DNA of 6,643 bases from FEN-680 sp036781505 (GCA_036781505.1 DAIQAV010000140.1:1-6643), one strand, 5' to 3'; shown: positions 1-5,222, counted from the stretch's first letter. The notes: generated from the sequence alone by a model not told the origin. Program-made: numbers and translations.

Positions 1-714
1 CAGGCGGCCCCTCAAGCCCGTCAGGACAGGGTCGATGCCGGAGAGGAACTCCTCGCTGGGGAGTCCGCTGAAGGATGCGTTCCACATGGCCTTGTGGCCG
101 GCGGCGCACCTGCTGCGCTTCATCGTCAGAGGGTCGGTGTTCCCCGTCAGGAGGGCCGGGACCCAGTCGCAGTGCTCGACCCACGAGAAAGCCGCCTCGC
201 GCACCGCGTCATCGGCCCTCGAGACGTGCAGGATCTTCGAAAAGAGCCACTCCGCGGAGTAGCAGCCGCCGGAATACTTCGTGTAGTCCTCCCCGCCCCA
301 GGACACGGCATCGGAGTTTATCTCCTCGGCCTCCGCGATGGCGGTGTGGTCCTTCCAGAGGATGAACATCGCGTTGGGGTTGCTTTCAAACGATGGGTTC
401 ATGGCGAGCGGCACGCCACGGCGGTCGACGGCCCCCGGGGTCGACCCGGTCGTGTCGACGGATATGCCCCTGATAGTTTCGGCGGTGCCCGCGGGGCACT
501 CGCTCAGGGCCGATGAGACGGACGTCTCGAGCCCCTCTATATGGTCCAGAGGGTGCTGCCTGAACATGCTCGACCGTGAATCGCAGTAAAACCCGTCGGC
601 CCACCGGCGGTACGTGGACACCGCGTGGCCGACCTCTTCTCCTGTCCTCGCGTTCACCACGACCGCCCGGACCGAGTCGGTACCGAAATCAATTCCGATG
701 ACGTGGTCGTCCAC
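1..714 (-). CDS. araB: L-ribulokinase, N-terminal part (3' end beyond window)
   Basis: FGGY-family sugar kinase that phosphorylates L-ribulose to L-ribulose 5-phosphate in cytoplasmic L-arabinose catabolism. All 238 visible codons are open. The N-terminal phosphate-binding motif DFGTDS is at residues 9-14, followed by RQHPLDHIEG, GISVDTTGSTPG (83-94), NPNAMFILWKDHTA (112-125), YSGGCYSAEW (147-156), DWVPALLTG (183-191) and CAAGHKAMW (203-211). These are hallmarks of ribulokinase rather than of glycerol or xylulose kinases, and they align without gaps of note to E. coli AraB as I recall it (about 566 residues), so roughly 42% is present. I chose the GTG at 714 because GGGGAG lies about 9 nt upstream. 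An in-frame GTG at 744 is possible but would sit almost on the predicted transcription start. It is transcribed divergently from the SnoaL-like gene; no araA or araD is visible. Confidence 0.93.
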   Translation of the reverse strand, partial: MDDHVIGIDFGTDSVRAVVVNARTGEEVGHAVSTYRRWADGFYCDSRSSMFRQHPLDHIEGLETSVSSALSECPAGTAETIRGISVDTTGSTPGAVDRRGVPLAMNPSFESNPNAMFILWKDHTAIAEAEEINSDAVSWGGEDYTKYSGGCYSAEWLFSKILHVSRADDAVREAAFSWVEHCDWVPALLTGNTDPLTMKRSRCAAGHKAMWNASFSGLPSEEFLSGIDPVLTGLRGRL

Positions 715-753
715 CTGTAGGCTCTCCCCGCTTCCGCGCTCCACGACCGGTTC

Positions 754-759
754 ATTATA
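754..759 (-). promoter_or_regulatory. Candidate -10 box for araB
   Basis: A perfect TATAAT on the minus strand lies 40 nt upstream of the chosen araB GTG. It sits in a short AT-rich patch within otherwise GC-rich DNA. The -35 region is poor: TTCGCC at a 16-bp spacing is the best I see, so an activator may be needed, as is common for arabinose genes. Confidence 0.45.
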
Positions 760-811
760 TAGAACCCGGACAGCAGGCGAATGTGGCGGATCGCATCCCG
801 CGGCTTATGGT

Positions 812-817
812 TACAAT
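812..817 (+). promoter_or_regulatory. Candidate -10 box for the SnoaL-like gene
   Basis: TACAAT on the plus strand, 57 nt upstream of the ATG at 875. No convincing -35 box is present at 16-19 bp spacing, so this is a weak call based on the -10 match and on its place in the divergent intergenic region. Confidence 0.25.
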
Positions 818-823
818 ATGGTG

Positions 824-843
824 CGGCGGCGCAGACGCCGCCG
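824..843 (+). other. GC-only hairpin in the leader of the SnoaL-like gene
   Basis: CGGCGGCG, a CAGA loop, then CGCCGCCG: a perfect 8-bp inverted repeat (824-831 with 836-843) ending 31 nt before the ATG at 875. No T-tract follows, so it is not a standard terminator. It may be a 5'-leader stabiliser, an attenuation element, or a barrier between the divergent genes. Confidence 0.5.
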
Positions 844-874
844 ATTACCGCATCGAAGACAAAGGGAGCAGGTC

Positions 875-1279
875 ATGCCACTGACCAGGGACTATGTCGA
901 GAGATTGTTCGCGTACCTCGAGCGTGGCGAGTCCGCCAAGTTCTTCGAGCACGTGGCCGACGACGTCAGCTGGACCGTGATGGGAACGCATCCGCTCGCG
1001 GGGCACTATGCGTCGAAAACCGACTTCGTCGAGCACACGTTCACGCGCCTCAACAAGATCCTGGCCGAAGGGGTCGTCCTCAAGGTGCGGCACGTCATCG
1101 TCTCCGGCGACGAGGCGGCGGTTGAGATGGTGTCGCTTTCCACCGCGAAGAACGGCAAGCCGTTCGACAACACTTACTGCTGGGTCGTCCTGTTCGCCGG
1201 GGATACCATCGTGGAGGTGCGCGCGTACGTCGACTCGGCTCTGGTCCAGCGAGTACTGGACGAAAACGAGCACGAGTAG
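875..1279 (+). CDS. SnoaL/NTF2-like (ketosteroid isomerase-related) protein
   Basis: A 134-residue single-domain protein of the NTF2-like cone fold, of the ketosteroid-isomerase-related kind. Typical features in order: an N-terminal helix ending in YLERGESAKFFEHVADDVSW (14-33), TVMGTHPLAGHY (34-45), a helix around KTDFVEHTF, then the beta-sheet segments VEMVSLSTAKNG (83-94), PFDNTYCWVVLF (96-107) and IVEVRAYVDSALV (112-124). Length fits the family. The substrate cannot be told from sequence; members include small-molecule isomerases, hydrolases and non-enzymatic binding proteins. The ATG at 875 is preceded by GGGAG at 864-868 with a 6-nt spacing. The frame stays open upstream, but the family begins here, so I reject longer versions. 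It is first in a co-directional run with deoC (102-bp gap). Confidence 0.85.
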   Translation: MPLTRDYVERLFAYLERGESAKFFEHVADDVSWTVMGTHPLAGHYASKTDFVEHTFTRLNKILAEGVVLKVRHVIVSGDEAAVEMVSLSTAKNGKPFDNTYCWVVLFAGDTIVEVRAYVDSALVQRVLDENEHE

Positions 1280-1381
1280 AAACCGGCGCGACCGGCAAGA
1301 CAACCATCGAATACAATAAGGCCGCATCCTCGACAAGAGGAGTGACCAGGGCAAGCTTGATAGAGTCGGGAGACAAAGCCA

Positions 1382-2059
1382 ATGGAGATCAACAAGTTCA
1401 TCGATTCGACGCTGCTGAAGCCGGAGGCCACCCCAGATGCGGTCACCCACCTCTGTAAGGAGGCACTGGAGCACGCTTTCGCGGCGGTCTGCGTGAACTC
1501 CTACCACACGAGACTCGTCAGCGGCTTACTGGCCGGGAGCGGCGTCAAGACCTGCATAGTGGTGGGCTTCCCCCTGGGCGCGTCCCTGACCGCGGTGAAG
1601 GTATTCGAGGCGCAGCGCGCGCTGGACGAAGGCGCCGAGGAGCTGGACGTCGTGATGAACATCGGGGCGTTCAAGAGCGGCGAGCACTTCGCGGTGCTCG
1701 ATGACATCAAGGCCGTTGTCGAAGCATGCTCAGGCCGCGCGCTGGTGAAGGTGATCATCGAGTGCTCACTGCTCACCGACGCCGAGAAAGTCCGCGCCTG
1801 TAAGCTCGTCATGACCACCGGCGCGGACTTCGTGAAGACCTCCACCGGTTTCAGCACGGGAGGAGCCACAATCGAAGACGTCATGCTGCTGGCGAAGACC
1901 GCCAAGGGGCGCGTGAAGGTCAAGGCCTCCGGCGGCATCAGGGATCTCGACGCCGCGGTTGCGATGATCGATGCGGGAGCCGAACGCATCGGCACCAGCA
2001 ACGGCGTGGCTATAGCAACTCAGGCCCATCAGGGGGGATTGTCAGCGGCGACGGAGTAG
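1382..2059 (+). CDS. deoC: Deoxyribose-phosphate aldolase
   Basis: Class I (Schiff-base) aldolase that splits 2-deoxy-D-ribose 5-phosphate into acetaldehyde and glyceraldehyde 3-phosphate, in cytoplasmic deoxynucleoside salvage. The 225-residue TIM-barrel protein is full length. It carries IDSTLLKP (7-14), VVGFPLGA (60-67), ELDVVMNIG with catalytic-relay Asp89 (87-95), KVIIE (123-127), GADFVKTSTGFSTGGAT with the Schiff-base Lys152 (147-163), VKASGGIR with Lys181 (180-187), and GAERIGTS near the C-terminus for phosphate binding. The start is set by GGGAG at 1368-1372, 9 nt before the ATG. The stop lies 47 nt before the selenoprotein start, so the two are probably co-transcribed. The deo partners deoA, deoB and deoD are not in the window. 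Confidence 0.96.
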   Translation: MEINKFIDSTLLKPEATPDAVTHLCKEALEHAFAAVCVNSYHTRLVSGLLAGSGVKTCIVVGFPLGASLTAVKVFEAQRALDEGAEELDVVMNIGAFKSGEHFAVLDDIKAVVEACSGRALVKVIIECSLLTDAEKVRACKLVMTTGADFVKTSTGFSTGGATIEDVMLLAKTAKGRVKVKASGGIRDLDAAVAMIDAGAERIGTSNGVAIATQAHQGGLSAATE

Positions 2060-2106
2060 TATCCATCAAGGCAGACAAAATTGCGATCCTATCGAGGTGG
2101 ATAACC

Positions 2107-2595
2107 ATGCCGATCGAGAACAAGGTATTGCGCGTAGGTGACAAGGCGCCCGATTTTACACTCGCCGACGCCACCACCGGAGAGAAGGTCAGCCTGGACG
2201 ACCTCGCCGGCCAGCCGCTGGTGATCATCTTCGGCCGGGGGACCTGGTGACCGCACTGCCGCAAGTATATGGGTCATATACGCGAAATCTATAGCGAGTT
2301 CGAGAAGCGGAACGCCAGGGGTGTCGTCATCCTGGCGGAGAGCCTTCCCCGCATGCAGGAGTTCCTCAAGGACAACCAGTACCCGTTCCCCGTGCTCTCC
2401 GACGTGAGGCGTGAAGTCGTCAAGGCTTATGGGGTCTACGTCCGGATGAACTTCGAGTCGTACAACATCTCCCGACCCGCGGAAGTGATACTGGATAAGG
2501 ACAAGACTGTCGCCTACACCTACATCAGCCGCATCCAGACCGACTTCCCGCCGGACGAAGACATCCTGGCCGTGCTCGACCGGTTGAAGAGCTGA
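2107..2595 (+). CDS. Peroxiredoxin-like selenoprotein (Sec encoded by TGA at 2248-2250)
   Basis: Thioredoxin-fold protein of the AhpC/TSA-redoxin superfamily, predicted to reduce peroxides or act as a thiol-selenol oxidoreductase in the cytoplasm. Read through the TGA it has 162 residues. It contains GDKAPDFTLAD (11-21), LVIIFGRGTW (38-47), Sec48, then PHCRKYM, giving the redox motif Sec48-x-x-Cys51 where relatives have WCPxC. Downstream come VVILAES, YPFPVLSD, VKAYGVY and a C-terminal RPAEVILDKDKTVAY strand-turn-strand. The TGA falls exactly on the catalytic Cys, the frame is intact on both sides, and a SECIS-type hairpin follows. The ATG at 2107 has GAGGTGG at 2094-2100, 6 nt upstream. It sits 47 nt after deoC and is convergent with the TetR gene. 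An ordinary gene caller would report only the C-terminal fragment from 2269. Confidence 0.9.
2260..2284 (+). promoter_or_regulatory. Bacterial SECIS element for Sec48
   Basis: A hairpin within the coding region, 3' of the TGA at 2248-2250. The lower stem CGC/GCG (2260-2262 with 2282-2284) carries an AA bulge (2263-2264). The upper stem GTATAT/ATATAC (2265-2270 with 2276-2281) is perfect. The five-base apical loop GGGTC (2271-2275) begins 20 nt after the TGA. Known bacterial SECIS elements have a G-bearing apical loop at a similar distance and a bulge below it; the E. coli fdhF loop is GGUCU. SelB would bind here. Fit by eye, not by a folding program. Confidence 0.85.
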
Positions 2596-2630
2596 GAGCC
2601 GGGCCTGATTCGTTTCTGCAGCGCCCGCTC
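2596..2630. terminator. Possible hairpin between convergent genes
   Basis: Just after the selenoprotein stop, GAGC-C-GGGC (2596-2604) can pair with GCCCGCTC (2623-2630), leaving one bulged C and an 18-nt loop. It lies exactly between two convergent genes, but no T-tract follows in either direction, so termination would be weak or factor-assisted. Confidence 0.3.
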
Positions 2631-3278
2631 TTAGCCGGCCTTTGACAGTCTGACATCCAACCGCAGAGGGGGCTGGGAGCGGTCGGGTTCGCGGATGCCA
2701 CCCATGATTATGTCCATCACGCGGTCCACGAAATCGGGCAGTTCCTCCTGGCGTTCCATCAGGTGCCATCGGAAGAAGACGTGTTCAATCGTGCCGAGCA
2801 CCATCGAGCGGACCAACTGCGGGTCGATGTCACTCCTGAACTCCCCGGATTCGATGCCCTCTTTGATGACGCCCAGCAGGATGCCCGCCGCCTTGCGCAC
2901 CATGTGGTAACCCTCGGTCTGCATGAACTTGCGGTTATGCTTGAGGTCCAACAGTACCAGCGACGAGTACTGCGGGTTATCCCGGTAGACCTGGTAATAG
3001 CCGTAGACGACGGCCCTGAGCCTGTTCTCCGCGCCTTTTATAAATGGCAGTATCGACTCCACCCGTTCCACGGAGCTTCGGGTGATCTCCTCGGGGATCG
3101 AAAAGAGCAGGTCCTCTTTGCTGCCACAGTATTCATAGACTGTCGCTTCCGAAACGTGCGCTTTTCGCGCTATCTCGGCGATCGTGGCGTTGTGGAAGCC
3201 TTTTTCCGCAAAGACCTCGAGGGCGGCGTCGATAATAGCGGGCAGTTTGTCCTTGCCTTTCCGCTTGCGCTCAGCCAA
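2631..3278 (-). CDS. TetR-family transcriptional regulator
   Basis: A 215-residue one-component regulator. The N-terminal TetR DNA-binding domain runs from about residue 12 to 58: IIDAALEVFAEKGFHNATI leads into the helix-turn-helix at 31-58 (TIAEIARKAHVSEATVYEY, then GSKEDLL). Cys51 stands where Phe is usual. The C-terminal two-thirds is all-helical and is the likely ligand and dimer domain; it resembles regulators of fatty-acid/acyl-CoA genes, which is an inference. The start is a TTG at 3278, supported by GGAGG (3285-3289 on the plus strand) with a 7-nt spacing. It is divergent from the AbfD-like gene, and the shared promoter region carries palindromes suited to a TetR dimer, so it probably represses that gene and may control itself. 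Confidence 0.9.
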   Translation of the reverse strand: MAERKRKGKDKLPAIIDAALEVFAEKGFHNATIAEIARKAHVSEATVYEYCGSKEDLLFSIPEEITRSSVERVESILPFIKGAENRLRAVVYGYYQVYRDNPQYSSLVLLDLKHNRKFMQTEGYHMVRKAAGILLGVIKEGIESGEFRSDIDPQLVRSMVLGTIEHVFFRWHLMERQEELPDFVDRVMDIIMGGIREPDRSQPPLRLDVRLSKAG

Positions 3279-3300
3279 GTCGCACCTCCAGTGCCTCGCC

Positions 3301-3319
3301 GTTGTATTCCTAGTACAAC
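3301..3319. promoter_or_regulatory. Inverted repeat in the tetR leader (possible operator)
   Basis: GTTGTA and TACAAC (3301-3306 and 3314-3319) form a perfect 6-bp inverted repeat around a 7-bp spacer. It lies between the predicted tetR transcription start and its Shine-Dalgarno, a position suited to autoregulation. Its sequence differs from the palindrome at 3390-3405, so a common binder is uncertain. Confidence 0.4.
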
Positions 3320-3337
3320 ATCATAATTCATCAATAA

Positions 3338-3366
3338 ATTATAGAATAACCATAATATCTTGTCGA
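3338..3366 (-). promoter_or_regulatory. Promoter of the TetR gene
   Basis: On the minus strand, TCGACA (3366-3361) serves as -35, a 17-bp spacer follows, and a perfect TATAAT (3343-3338) is the -10. This predicts a start near 3331, about 50 nt before the TTG. The -35 overlaps that of the divergent promoter. Confidence 0.65.
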
Positions 3367-3389
3367 TAATCGGTGTGCCACTATATAAT
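3360..3389 (+). promoter_or_regulatory. Promoter of the AbfD-like gene
   Basis: TTGTCG at 3360-3365, an 18-bp spacer and a perfect TATAAT at 3384-3389. The start would fall near 3396, inside the palindrome at 3390-3405, leaving a leader of about 40 nt before the ATG at 3437. Confidence 0.7.
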
Positions 3390-3405
3390 GGTCTACAAGT
3401 AGACC
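3390..3405. promoter_or_regulatory. Perfect 16-bp palindromic operator, probably for the TetR protein
   Basis: GGTCTAC-AA-GTAGACC is a perfect 7-2-7 inverted repeat that begins at the base right after the TATAAT and covers the predicted transcription start. The length and symmetry match TetR-family operators. A dimer bound here would block RNA polymerase from the AbfD-like gene. Confidence 0.7.
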
Positions 3406-3436
3406 CTGGCAAGCGAAATTACTGGGAGATGAGGAC

Positions 3437-4903
3437 ATGAGGACCAAGGCGGAGTATTACGAGAGCATCAAGGCGATGCGGCCCAACGTGTACATGGGCG
3501 GGGAAGTTATGGGGCGAGGCAACATCCCCGGCTTCGAGATGATGGGAGTGACATTCGACGCCGCGCACGATCCCGAGATCCAGAGCGTTACCAACGCGAC
3601 GTCTCATCTGACCGGCGATACCATAAATCGTTTCTGCCACATCCACCAGAGCGTGGATGACCTGCTGGCCAAACAGGAGATGACGCGGCTGGAGGCGCGC
3701 AGGACCGGAGGCTGCATTGCCCGCTGCATGGGCATAGACGCGATGAACGCTCTCTCGGTCATCACCCATAGCTGCGACGAGGCAAAAGGGACCGAGTACC
3801 ACAGCCGCTTCCTCGACTACCTCGCGGAATGGCAGAAGAAGGACGTGGTGGGATGCTGTGCCCAGACCGACGTCAAGGGAGATCGCTCGCTGAGGCCTTC
3901 GCAGCAGAGCGACCCCGATCTCTACCTCCGGGTGGTCGAGAAGAGGAAGGACGGAATCGTGGTGCGCGGCGCCAAGGCGCACAACTCCTTCGCCCCCCTG
4001 GCGGAGGAAGTCATAGTTATCCCGACGCGAGCCCTGGGGGCGAAGGAGTCGGATTGGGCGGTGGCCTTCGCGGTGCCGGGTGACCATCCCGGCGTGAAGA
4101 TGGTCTGCCGCAGCGCTTCCTACCGCGACCGCGTGGATCCTCTGAAGGGCATGCTGTCAGGCAAGGGTGAGGTGGAGGCGCTCACTATCTTTGACGACGT
4201 GTTCGTCCCCTGGGAGCGAGTATTCCTGTGCGGGGAAGCCGAGTACGGCGGCCAGCTCGCTCTGCTGTTCTCCCTGTTTCACCGCCATTCATACACCGGA
4301 TGCAAACCGGCTATCAGCGACATCATCATGGGTACGGCGGCGCTGGCGGCGGAGTACAGCGGCATCGAAAAAGAGGGGCACATCCGCTCCAAGCTGGCAA
4401 CTCTCATCAGCACCGCGGAACTGGTCTACGGTTGCGGCATCGCGGGGGCGGTGAAGTCTACCAGGATGCCTTGCGGGACCCAGGTCCCGGATATCGTCTA
4501 CTGCAACGTGGCCAGGAAGCACGCCGGTATCAGCATCTACCACGAGTACGACATCCTCGCGGACATCGCGGGCGGATTGCCGGCGACTCTCCCCTACTCC
4601 GAAGAGGTCGTGAGCGAAGAGGTCGGAGACCTCGTGCGCAAGTATCTGAAGCGAGTGGACGGTGTCTCGCCCGAGGACGTCTATCGTTGCTACGCCTGGA
4701 TAAGCGACTACACCTGCTCTTCTGTCGCGGGGGTCTACCAGTACGCCGGCATGCACGGTGGTGGTTCTCCGGTGATGGAAGACATCGCCATCCTGGGGAC
4801 CTACAACATCGAAGAGAAGAAAGAGATGGCCAAGCGCCTGGCGGGCATCACTGAGCTGGACAACGATATCTACAAGCACCTGGAGCTGACAGCGAAAGCC
4901 TGA
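3437..4903 (+). CDS. 4-hydroxybutyryl-CoA dehydratase-like FAD/[4Fe-4S] enzyme (AbfD/HpaB family)
   Basis: A 488-residue member of the HpaB/AbfD acyl-CoA-dehydrogenase-like family, nearly the length of Clostridium aminobutyricum AbfD (490). That enzyme dehydrates 4-hydroxybutyryl-CoA to crotonyl-CoA through a ketyl radical and isomerises vinylacetyl-CoA. All [4Fe-4S] ligands are present: Cys93-x3-Cys97, His282 and Cys289 (matching C99, C103, H292, C299), with Tyr286, Lys290 and Glu247 matching Y296, K300 and E257. Other family segments: TINRFCHIHQSVDDL (62-76), DPDLYLRVVEKR and DGIVVRGAKAH (172-182), DILADIAGGL (372-381), MHGGGSP (439-445). By my alignment from memory, T190 is Ser184 and Glu455 is Ala437, so the true reaction may differ. 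GGGAG at 3424-3428 supports the ATG. No other GABA/4-hydroxybutyrate pathway genes are visible; the divergent TetR gene probably controls it. Confidence 0.88.
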   Translation: MRTKAEYYESIKAMRPNVYMGGEVMGRGNIPGFEMMGVTFDAAHDPEIQSVTNATSHLTGDTINRFCHIHQSVDDLLAKQEMTRLEARRTGGCIARCMGIDAMNALSVITHSCDEAKGTEYHSRFLDYLAEWQKKDVVGCCAQTDVKGDRSLRPSQQSDPDLYLRVVEKRKDGIVVRGAKAHNSFAPLAEEVIVIPTRALGAKESDWAVAFAVPGDHPGVKMVCRSASYRDRVDPLKGMLSGKGEVEALTIFDDVFVPWERVFLCGEAEYGGQLALLFSLFHRHSYTGCKPAISDIIMGTAALAAEYSGIEKEGHIRSKLATLISTAELVYGCGIAGAVKSTRMPCGTQVPDIVYCNVARKHAGISIYHEYDILADIAGGLPATLPYSEEVVSEEVGDLVRKYLKRVDGVSPEDVYRCYAWISDYTCSSVAGVYQYAGMHGGGSPVMEDIAILGTYNIEEKKEMAKRLAGITELDNDIYKHLELTAKA

Positions 4904-4906
4904 TTG

Positions 4907-4933
4907 GTTCGGATACAACATGATAGGCCGAAC
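4907..4933 (+). terminator. Weak hairpin after the AbfD-like gene
   Basis: GTTCGG (4907-4912) and CCGAAC (4928-4933) form a 6-bp stem with a 15-nt loop, starting 4 nt after the stop; a TTTT run follows about 9 nt later. It could act as a modest terminator. Confidence 0.35.
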
Positions 4934-5008
4934 AACCTGGGTTTTCGGCAAGGCAATACAAAGGATTAACAAACGCCCACCCGTCTTGAGGTCAAAGTCG
5001 AGTGGGGC

Positions 5009-5039
5009 TGGAGCGGGAGACCGGATCTGAACCGGCGAC
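5009..5039 (-). repeat. Degenerate direct repeat of the tRNA-Gly 3' end
   Basis: These 31 bp match 5223-5253 (T-arm, acceptor 3' strand and CCA of tRNA-Gly) at 27 of 31 positions, in the same orientation, with an offset of 214 bp on the 3' side of the tRNA. This is the layout left by an element integrated at a tRNA 3' end. Confidence 0.7.
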
Positions 5040-5102
5040 GTCGCTCCACCCTGCGTGAGTCCAAGCTAAGTGCTGGTTTGCCGGTAAGGGTTCCGCTCCC
5101 GC
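5009..5102 (-). pseudogene. tRNA-like element with a tRNA-Gly 3' end; probably a tRNA remnant
   Basis: Read on the minus strand, GCGGGAG (5102-5096) pairs perfectly with CTCCCGC (5019-5013), followed by T and CCA, like a 7-bp acceptor stem with 3' CCA. A T-arm-like GCCGG-TTCAGAT-CCGGT precedes it. The 94-nt total is class-II tRNA size. The interior does not fold as a tRNA: I find no D-arm with a normal loop and no anticodon loop with T33 and a paired stem, and the T-loop lacks the conserved A58. Its last 31 nt are 27/31 identical to the end of the functional tRNA-Gly 214 bp away. It is either a decayed tRNA or an att-like copy. It could be co-transcribed with tRNA-Gly. Confidence 0.5.
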
Positions 5103-5104
5103 AT

Positions 5105-5122
5105 GGGAGGCTCGCGCCTCCC
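5105..5122. other. GC-rich hairpin
   Basis: GGGAGGC (5105-5111), loop TCGC, GCCTCCC (5116-5122): a perfect 7-bp stem. It is one of several strong stems in the gene-free stretch 4904-5225. No T-run follows on either strand, so it is not a clear terminator. Confidence 0.5.
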
Positions 5123-5152
5123 CTAGGAAACCCCTCCATGAGTGAATCAATT

Positions 5153-5171
5153 TCGGGGGATACTCCCCCGA
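5153..5171. other. GC-rich hairpin with 8-bp perfect stem
   Basis: TCGGGGGA, loop TAC, TCCCCCGA. The stem is perfect and the loop short. On the minus strand it lies 52-70 nt beyond the tRNA-Gly 3' end and could block read-through or protect the processed end, but there is no T-tract. Confidence 0.5.
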
Positions 5172-5180
5172 CGCCCCCAT

Positions 5181-5199
5181 GTCGCCGGTTCGAGACCGG
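5181..5199 (+). repeat. Inverted exact copy of the tRNA-Gly T-arm
   Basis: These 19 bp are the exact reverse complement of 5235-5253, the T-arm of tRNA-Gly, and nearly the reverse complement of 5021-5039 (4 mismatches). It has no matching acceptor or anticodon arm, so it is not a tRNA. Together with the copy at 5021-5039 it bounds a 141-bp segment with inverted ends. Confidence 0.7.
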
Positions 5200-5222
5200 A
5201 ACAAGTGGAGTGGAGATAAGAG

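Noticed and set aside
614..874. A long N-terminal extension of the SnoaL-like protein
   Set aside because: It overlaps araB on the other strand and has Arg-rich low-complexity sequence with no family likeness; the ATG at 875 has a good Shine-Dalgarno.
1327..1341. Hairpin TCCTC-GACAA-GAGGA between the SnoaL gene and deoC as a terminator
   Set aside because: Only 5 bp and no T-tract, so too weak to call.
2248..2250. The TGA as a nonsense mutation making a pseudogene
   Set aside because: It lies precisely at the catalytic position, the downstream frame is intact and family-like, and a SECIS-type hairpin sits at the right distance.
4289..4972. Long open frame antisense to the AbfD-like gene (similar ones oppose deoC and the methyltransferase)
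   Set aside because: Such frames are expected opposite GC-rich genes; the proteins are compositionally odd and resemble no family.
5009..5102. tRNA-Sec (selC), tempting because the window has a selenoprotein and the element is 94 nt
   Set aside because: No TCA in a possible anticodon loop, only 7 acceptor pairs instead of the usual 8, and no long paired variable arm in place.
5004..5222. A tmRNA or SRP RNA gene
   Set aside because: The conserved tmRNA 5' start and tag-peptide frame, and the SRP Alu/M-domain loops, are not there; no acceptor pairing on the plus strand.
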